Source: Microlunatus antarcticus
Lineage (GTDB): Bacteria > Actinomycetota > Actinomycetes > Propionibacteriales > Propionibacteriaceae
Reading direction: 5' to 3'
NCBI RefSeq assembly: GCF_014193425.1
Contig: NZ_JACHZG010000001.1
Coordinates: forward strand, 744,001 to 808,000
Length of the DNA stretch: 64,000 nt
The notes below the pieces were generated by a model. That model worked only from the letters and a program-made list of their open reading frames with translations, made no database searches and was not told where the DNA came from. Made by a program: the position numbers and the translations under genes. Shown here piece by piece: positions 59,249-64,000 of this stretch (the stretch's first letter is position 1; each line of letters starts with the position of its first letter).

Positions 59249-59847
59249 CGGCGTCCGCCGCCCAGGAGCCCGCCCAGGACGTCGGCCAGCCCGCCGGACG
59301 AGGAGCCGCCCTGGCCGCCCTGGCTGCCGCCGAGCAGGCCGCCCAGCAGCCCGCCGAGGCCACCGGCGCCCGCACCGGCTCCCGCGCCCTGGCCGCCGAG
59401 CAGACCGCCCAGGACGTCGGCGAGGTCGCCGCCCTGGCCCGCCTGGGCCTGGCCGCCGAGGCGCTTGGTCAGGTAGGACAGCACGATCGGGGCGAGCAGC
59501 GGCAGGAGCTTCTCGACGAGGCCGGTCTGGCCGCCGAGCGAGCCGCCGAGGGTCTGCGCGACCTGGTCGGTCTGGCCGCCGAAGATGTTGCTGACGATCT
59601 TGCTGCCGTCGGCCGGGTCGACCTGGCCGAGGTCCACGCCGCCGTCCACCAGGTCCGGCGAGTGGCTCTGCAGCGCACCGGCGAGCGAGCTCGCGCCCGC
59701 CGGGTCCTGCGCGTTGGCCTGCAGCCCGCCGAGCAGGGTCGGCAGGACCTGCCGCACGGCGGCCTCGGTCGTCTGCGGGTCGCTGCCCACCTGTCCGGCG
59801 AGGCTGCTCATCGGCAGCTGGGCGACGATGTCGTCGATGGCACTCAT
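59245..59847 (-). CDS. DUF937 family glycine-rich protein
   Basis: The 200-residue product has a helical DUF937 domain (about 1-125, with GGQTDQVAQTLGGSLGGQTGLVEKLL-like segments) and a C-terminal low-complexity region of repeated LGGLLGG blocks. ATG 59847 gives the usual MSAIDDIVAQLP-type start. There is no signal peptide. The function is unknown. Its stop overlaps the Maf start. Confidence 0.82.
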   Translation of the reverse strand: MSAIDDIVAQLPMSSLAGQVGSDPQTTEAAVRQVLPTLLGGLQANAQDPAGASSLAGALQSHSPDLVDGGVDLGQVDPADGSKIVSNIFGGQTDQVAQTLGGSLGGQTGLVEKLLPLLAPIVLSYLTKRLGGQAQAGQGGDLADVLGGLLGGQGAGAGAGAGGLGGLLGGLLGGSQGGQGGSSSGGLADVLGGLLGGGRR

Positions 59848-59851
59848 GAGG

Positions 59852-60109
59852 TCAGTGTCGCGCGGACAGCCGCCAGGCGTCACGGCCGGGTCGGGGGAGG
59901 GTCCGGCCACCACGCGCCGAGGCGGCCCAGGCGGTCGGCCCCTGCGGCGTCTCGGGCTGCTCGTCCGTCGGGCGCGTCCGGGCGGCCAGCACCACGCTGA
60001 GCGCCGCCAGCTCGACGTCGGTCGGGGTGCCGCGGACGACCCGGAACAGCGGCTCCGGCGCCGGGTCGAGGTCGTCGCTGACAGCGTCCGACTCGTTCGC
60101 TCCGCTCAC
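59852..60109 (-). CDS. Acyl-CoA carboxylase epsilon subunit
   Basis: The small 85-residue protein has the AccE pattern: [21 protein letters not shown] near residue 21 and a Trp/Arg-rich end ([11 protein letters not shown]). In actinobacteria the epsilon subunit bridges and stimulates the acyl-CoA carboxylase alpha and beta subunits. GTG 60109 overlaps the stop of the beta-subunit gene (GTGA). Confidence 0.88.
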   Translation of the reverse strand: MSGANESDAVSDDLDPAPEPLFRVVRGTPTDVELAALSVVLAARTRPTDEQPETPQGPTAWAASARGGRTLPRPGRDAWRLSARH

Positions 60110-61707
60110 AGGGGGATGTTCCCGTGCTTCTTGGGCGGCAGCGTCTCGCGCTTGTTGCGCAGCAGCCGCAGCACGCGGGTGATCTCCGCGCGCGTCTCGT
60201 GCGGGGCGATGACCGCGTCGACGTAGCCGCGCTCGGCCGCGATGTAGGGGTTGGCCAGCTCGTCGTCGTACGCGGTGATCAGCTCGGCCCGGCGGGCGTC
60301 CGCGTCCGGGTGGTCCTTGAGCTCGCGGCGGTAGAGGATGTTGACCGCGCCCTGGGCGCCCATGACCGCGATCTGCGCGGTCGGCCAGGCCAGGTTGAAG
60401 TCGGCGCCGAGGTGCTTGGACCCCATGACGTCGTACGCGCCGCCGTAGGCCTTGCGGGTGATCACCGTGACGAGCGGGACGGTGGCCTCGGCGTAGGCGT
60501 AGATCAGCTTGGCGCCGCGACGGATGATGCCGTTCCACTCCTGGTCGGTGCCGGGCAGGAAGCCGGGCACGTCCACGAACGTGACCACGGGGACGTTGAA
60601 GGCGTCGCAGGTCCGCACGAACCGCGCGGCCTTCTCGGACGCGTCGATGTCGAGGCAGCCGGCGAAGTGCAGCGGCTGGTTGGCCACGACGCCGACGGAA
60701 CGTCCGTCGATGCGGCCGAAGCCGACGAGGATGTTGGGGGCAAAGAGCTGCTGCACCTCGAGGAAGTCGCCGTCGTCCAGCACGTGGCGCAGGACCTCGT
60801 GCATGTCATACGGCTGGTTGGGCGAGTCCGGCACGAGGGTGTCGAGCTCGCGGTCCTCGTCGGAGACCTGCAGGTCCACGTCGGCGTCGAAGGCCGGCGG
60901 GTCCTCCATGTTGTTCTGCGGCAGGAAGGACAGCAGGCCCTTCACGTACGCGATCGCGTCCTCCTCGTCCGCGGCGAGGTAGTGCGCGTTGCCCGACTTC
61001 GTGTTGTGCGTCCGGGCGCCGCCGAGCTCCTCCATCGTGACGTCCTCGCCCGTGACGGTCTTGATCACGTCCGGGCCGGTGATGAACATCTGCGACGTCT
61101 GGTCGACCATCACGATGAAGTCGGTGAGCGCCGGGGAGTACACGTGCCCGCCGGCGGCCGCGCCCATGATCAGCGAGATCTGCGGGATGACGCCGGAGGC
61201 GTGGGTGTTGCGCCGGAAGATCTCGCCGTAGAGGCCGAGGCTGACCACGCCCTCCTGGATGCGCGCGCCGCCGCCCTCGTTGAGCCCGATCAGCGGGCAG
61301 CCGGTCTTGAGCGCGAAGTCGATGATCTTGACGATCTTCTCGCCGTAGACCTGGCCGAGGCTGCCGCCGAAGATCGTCACGTCCTGGCTGAACACGCACA
61401 CCGGCCGGCCGTCGACCGTGCCGAAGCCGGTGACGACGCCGTCCCCGTACGGGCGACGCTTCTCCATGCCGAACGTCGTCGAGCGGTGCCGGGCGAACTC
61501 GTCGAGCTCGGTGAACGAGTCCGGGTCGAGCAGCAGCTCCACCCGCTCGCGCGCCGTCAGCTTGCCCTTGGCGTGCTGCTTCTCTACGGCCGCGGCGGAA
61601 CCGGCGTGGACCGCCTCGTCCATCCGCGTGTCCAGGTCGGCCAGCTTGCCGGCGGTCGTGTGGATGTTCGGCTGGCTGGTCTTGGCAGCGTCGGCGTCGA
61701 GACTCAC
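60106..61707 (-). CDS. Acyl-CoA carboxylase (propionyl/acetyl-CoA) beta subunit, carboxyltransferase
   Basis: The 533-residue carboxyltransferase has both oxyanion-hole halves: [10 protein letters not shown] with [15 protein letters not shown] in the N-terminal half, and [14 protein letters not shown] with [16 protein letters not shown] in the C-terminal half. It transfers the carboxyl group from biotin to acetyl- or propionyl-CoA. GTG 61707. It is coupled to the epsilon subunit and divergent from the biotin ligase that would modify its biotin-carrying alpha partner, which is not in this window. Confidence 0.95.
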   Translation of the reverse strand: MSLDADAAKTSQPNIHTTAGKLADLDTRMDEAVHAGSAAAVEKQHAKGKLTARERVELLLDPDSFTELDEFARHRSTTFGMEKRRPYGDGVVTGFGTVDGRPVCVFSQDVTIFGGSLGQVYGEKIVKIIDFALKTGCPLIGLNEGGGARIQEGVVSLGLYGEIFRRNTHASGVIPQISLIMGAAAGGHVYSPALTDFIVMVDQTSQMFITGPDVIKTVTGEDVTMEELGGARTHNTKSGNAHYLAADEEDAIAYVKGLLSFLPQNNMEDPPAFDADVDLQVSDEDRELDTLVPDSPNQPYDMHEVLRHVLDDGDFLEVQQLFAPNILVGFGRIDGRSVGVVANQPLHFAGCLDIDASEKAARFVRTCDAFNVPVVTFVDVPGFLPGTDQEWNGIIRRGAKLIYAYAEATVPLVTVITRKAYGGAYDVMGSKHLGADFNLAWPTAQIAVMGAQGAVNILYRRELKDHPDADARRAELITAYDDELANPYIAAERGYVDAVIAPHETRAEITRVLRLLRNKRETLPPKKHGNIPL

Positions 61708-61748
61708 AGCAGGGAACCCTAGCCCCGCTCTCTGGCTAAGGTCGGCAC

Positions 61749-62585
61749 GTGCCTGACCCCCGCGCCGCCGATCCGCTCGAACGTCACACCCTCGTCGCGG
61801 AGCTGGTCGACACCGACAGCCTGTGGACCAGTCTCGACGTGGTCGCCGAGACGGGCTCCACCAACGCGGACCTGGCCCGGGCCGCGCGGGAGGGTGCGCC
61901 GGTGGGCAGCGTGCTGGTCGCCGACCACCAGTCCGCCGGGCGCGGGCGGATGGGGCGTACGTGGACCGCGCCCCCGGGCACGAGCATCGCCATGTCCGTG
62001 CTGGTCCGGCCCGAGGTCGCCGCGGAGCGCTGGACCTGGCTGCCCCTGCTGGCCGGGCTCGCGGTCTCCGACGGCATCCGGCAGGAGGCCGACCTCCCGG
62101 CCGACCTCAAGTGGCCCAACGACGTCCTGGTGCTGGGCCGGAAGGTGTCCGGCGTCCTCGCCGAGCGGGTGGAGACCCCCGACGGCCCGGCCGTCGTGAT
62201 CGGCATGGGCGTCAACGTGCACCTGACCGCCGAGGAGCTGCCGGTGCCGACGGCCACGTCGCTGGCGCTGGTGCTGGCCGAGCTCGGGCTGGGCGCCTTC
62301 CCGCTGCACCGGACGAGCATCATCTCGACGACGTTGCGCTCGCTGGAACGGATCCTGCGCCGCTGGGAGGAGGTGGCCGACGTGCCCGGGATCGGGGCGG
62401 AAGGCCTGGCCCTCGCCTACCGCGAGCGGTGCGCGACGCTCGGCCGCGAGGTGCGCATCAGCCTGTCCGACGGCACCGCGGTCGACGGCGTGGCCCGTGA
62501 CGTCGACGCCTCCGGCCGTCTCGTCCTCGAGACCGCCGACGGGCCGCGCACCTTCGCCGTCGGGGACGTCGTCCACCTGCGCTGA
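61749..62585 (+). CDS. birA: Biotin-[acetyl-CoA-carboxylase] ligase
   Basis: The 278-residue ligase has the catalytic GRGRMGRTW loop, [12 protein letters not shown] and a C-terminal SH3-like domain ([17 protein letters not shown]). There is no N-terminal helix-turn-helix, so it is the non-regulatory class. GTG 61749. It attaches biotin to the carboxylase alpha subunit. Confidence 0.94.
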   Translation: MPDPRAADPLERHTLVAELVDTDSLWTSLDVVAETGSTNADLARAAREGAPVGSVLVADHQSAGRGRMGRTWTAPPGTSIAMSVLVRPEVAAERWTWLPLLAGLAVSDGIRQEADLPADLKWPNDVLVLGRKVSGVLAERVETPDGPAVVIGMGVNVHLTAEELPVPTATSLALVLAELGLGAFPLHRTSIISTTLRSLERILRRWEEVADVPGIGAEGLALAYRERCATLGREVRISLSDGTAVDGVARDVDASGRLVLETADGPRTFAVGDVVHLR

Positions 62586-62639
62586 GCAGGACCGGCCGAG
62601 GGGGTGTCTCTGGGCGTTCTCCTGTGCCACATTGAGGTG

Positions 62640-63101
62640 GTGACGGAGACGTCGAGCGTGTACGAGGCCGCCGGCGGCGCGGCGGGGATGCTCGCCCTCG
62701 CCGAGGCGTGGCACGCGCGGGTCGTGGTCGACGAGGTCGTAGGTCACGCGTTCAGCCACGGGTTCGACCCGCACCACACGGAACGGCTCGCCGCCTACCT
62801 CGGGGAGGCGCTCGGCGGCCCGGCCGCCTTCTCCACCCGCTACGGCGACGAGTCGGCCGTGGTGCGGATGCACGCCGGGAACGGCGAGCACCCCGAGATG
62901 GACGACCGCGCCGTGGCCTGCTTCGACGGGGCGCTGGACGACGTCGGTGTCGGGGTCGAGACCCGGCTCGGCGGCGTGCTGCACGACTACTTCGCCTGGT
63001 CGACCCGGGGTGCCATGGCCGCCTACCCGGACTCGCCGGACGACGTCCCGAGCGGTCTGAGCATCCCCCGCTGGTCGTGGGAGGGCCTCGTCAGGGGCTG
63101 A
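62640..63101 (+). CDS. Truncated haemoglobin-like (globin) protein
   Basis: The 153-residue product opens with VYEAAGGAAGMLALAEAWHARVV, close to the AB-helix of group II truncated haemoglobins, and has a His-rich HGFDPHHTERLAAYLGEALGG segment, the expected place of the distal region and EF loop. The proximal His and C-terminal helices (LHDYFAWSTRGAMAAYPD) fit loosely. GTG 62640 gives the family N-terminus; GTG 62604 would add 12 unrelated residues. Confidence 0.75.
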   Translation: MTETSSVYEAAGGAAGMLALAEAWHARVVVDEVVGHAFSHGFDPHHTERLAAYLGEALGGPAAFSTRYGDESAVVRMHAGNGEHPEMDDRAVACFDGALDDVGVGVETRLGGVLHDYFAWSTRGAMAAYPDSPDDVPSGLSIPRWSWEGLVRG

Positions 63102-63149
63102 CCGGAGGAAGACCCGAGTCGGACGTCCGGAGAGGTCCGCTGTGCCACC

Positions 63150-63671
63150 ATGGCTGGCGTGGGCCTGCCGTCGCGGATGCTGGGTGCCGACGAGTACGAG
63201 GTCCTGCACACGCGGACCCACGCCAAGGCGCTCGTCGGCCCTGCGCTCGCGCTCATCGGCATCGGCGCGCTCGTCGGCGCCGGCACCGCGGTGATCCCCA
63301 CCGACTACCGCCCGCTGGGCCAGGTCGTCGTGCTCGTGCTGGGCGGCGCGCTGGCCGGCTGGGCGTGCGTACGCCCGTTCCTGCGCTGGCGGGCCACGAC
63401 GTACTCGCTCACCAACCGTCGCCTGGTCATGCGGACCGGCGTGCTGAGCAAGGTGAGCGTCGACCTGCCGCTGTGGCGGATCAACGACGTCTCGACGCAG
63501 CGCAGCCTGGGCGACCGGGTGCTCGGCTGCGGGACGCTGGTCGCCCAGACCGCGGGGGAGGGCTCGGTGGCGCTGCGCGACGTGCCCGACGTCCAGCACG
63601 TGCAGCGCGCGGTGTCGGAGCAGCTCTTCGGCGAGCTGAACGCCGCCCCGGGCCCCGGAGGCGCCCGGTGA
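63150..63671 (+). CDS. PH-domain membrane protein (YdbS/bPH2-like)
   Basis: The 173-residue product has two membrane helices (about 25-46 and 55-74) followed by a bacterial PH domain (ATTYSLTNRRLVMRTGVLSK, LPLWRINDVSTQRSLGDRVLG, ALRDVPDVQHVQRAV), the usual bPH2 layout. Its stop overlaps the start of the GtrA gene (GTGA). The function is unknown; probably membrane-linked. Confidence 0.88.
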   Translation: MAGVGLPSRMLGADEYEVLHTRTHAKALVGPALALIGIGALVGAGTAVIPTDYRPLGQVVVLVLGGALAGWACVRPFLRWRATTYSLTNRRLVMRTGVLSKVSVDLPLWRINDVSTQRSLGDRVLGCGTLVAQTAGEGSVALRDVPDVQHVQRAVSEQLFGELNAAPGPGGAR

Positions 63672-64000
63672 GCCACCTGCCCCAACCGGTCGAGCTGCCG
63701 GTCACGGAACGTGCCTCCGCGCTGCCGCTGCGCACCCAGCTCGTGCGCTTCGTGCTGACCGGCGGCCTCTCGGCCCTGGTCGACTTCGGCCTGCTCGTGC
63801 TGCTGATGCATCTCGGGCTGGGCCACACCGCCGCCAAGTCGCTGTCGTTCATCGCGGGCACGACGACCGCGTACCTGATCAACCGCCGCTGGACCTTCGT
63901 CGCGGAACCGTCCCGGCGCCGCTTCGCCGCCGTGGTCGTCCTCTACGCGGTGACGTTCGCGCTCCAGGTCGGCCTGTTCTCGGTCCTCTTCGACCTGCTC
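63668..64000 (+). CDS. GtrA family membrane protein (3' end outside window)
   Basis: 111 codons are visible to the window edge. FVLTGGLSALVDFGLLVLLM, AKSLSFIAGTTTAYLINRRWTF and a third helix match GtrA-type four-helix proteins that flip or supply polyprenyl-linked sugars for cell-surface glycan decoration. GTG 63668 overlaps the PH-domain gene stop. Confidence 0.88.
   Translation, partial: MSHLPQPVELPVTERASALPLRTQLVRFVLTGGLSALVDFGLLVLLMHLGLGHTAAKSLSFIAGTTTAYLINRRWTFVAEPSRRRFAAVVVLYAVTFALQVGLFSVLFDLL

Overview
The window is high-GC DNA with dense gene packing. Neighbouring genes very often overlap by four bases (ATGA or GTGA), and GTG starts are frequent. An acyl-CoA carboxylase beta/epsilon pair, a GAF-ANTAR regulator, a WXG100 protein and a DUF3516-type helicase all point to an actinobacterium, probably of the Propionibacteriales. 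That placement is an inference from gene content; there is no rRNA here to confirm it.

Layout. 1-3139: a WXG100 protein followed by a very large YD-repeat (Rhs) protein whose 3' end lies outside the window. 3.5-21.6 kb: a set of small catabolic and regulatory units. These are an IclR regulator with an MFS carrier next to a 2-hydroxyacid dehydrogenase; an XRE regulator; a DoxX/SDR/FhuF-like operon; a nucleoside deaminase; a LysR regulator divergent from an MDR dehydrogenase; a GntR regulator divergent from an S33 hydrolase/APC permease/acetamidase operon; an SDR/MarR pair; an acyl-CoA dehydrogenase; and a manganese catalase. 21.7-24.4 kb: a GAF-ANTAR regulator and a tightly coupled gamma-carbonic-anhydrase/PIG-L/methyltransferase operon.

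24.5-41.7 kb is the most coherent region, a selenocysteine island. It holds selB, selA, an MscS channel and tRNA-Sec (selC) on the minus strand and selD on the plus strand. About 4 kb further on is a four-gene operon encoding a formate dehydrogenase whose catalytic residue is read from an in-frame UGA (41145-41147), its Fe-S and NrfD-type subunits, and an oxalate/formate-type MFS carrier. A SECIS-like hairpin lies directly after the UGA. Everything needed to make, load and insert selenocysteine, plus one visible client enzyme, sits within 17 kb. Between the two halves lie a Dabb protein, a Pyr_excise-family protein and a two-component system divergent from a proline-rich repeat protein.

41.8-46.3 kb: a FadR-type regulator divergent from an aldehyde dehydrogenase/enoyl-CoA hydratase/MFS operon. 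46.3-58.6 kb: a possible chagasin-like protein, a DUF4333-like protein, a permease, a chorismate-utilising synthase pair, a helicase, a ChaB protein, two coupled O6-methylguanine methyltransferase paralogues, an SDR, a Bcr/CflA exporter and an Nramp transporter. 58.6-64 kb: Maf, DUF937, the acyl-CoA carboxylase epsilon and beta subunits, biotin ligase (which would biotinylate the carboxylase's partner subunit), a globin, a PH-domain protein and a GtrA protein cut by the window end.

The least explained signal is in the 355-base gap at 11433-11787. Two modules of about 90 bases carry hairpins with identical tips on completely different, fully compensated stems, which suggests a structured RNA I do not recognise.
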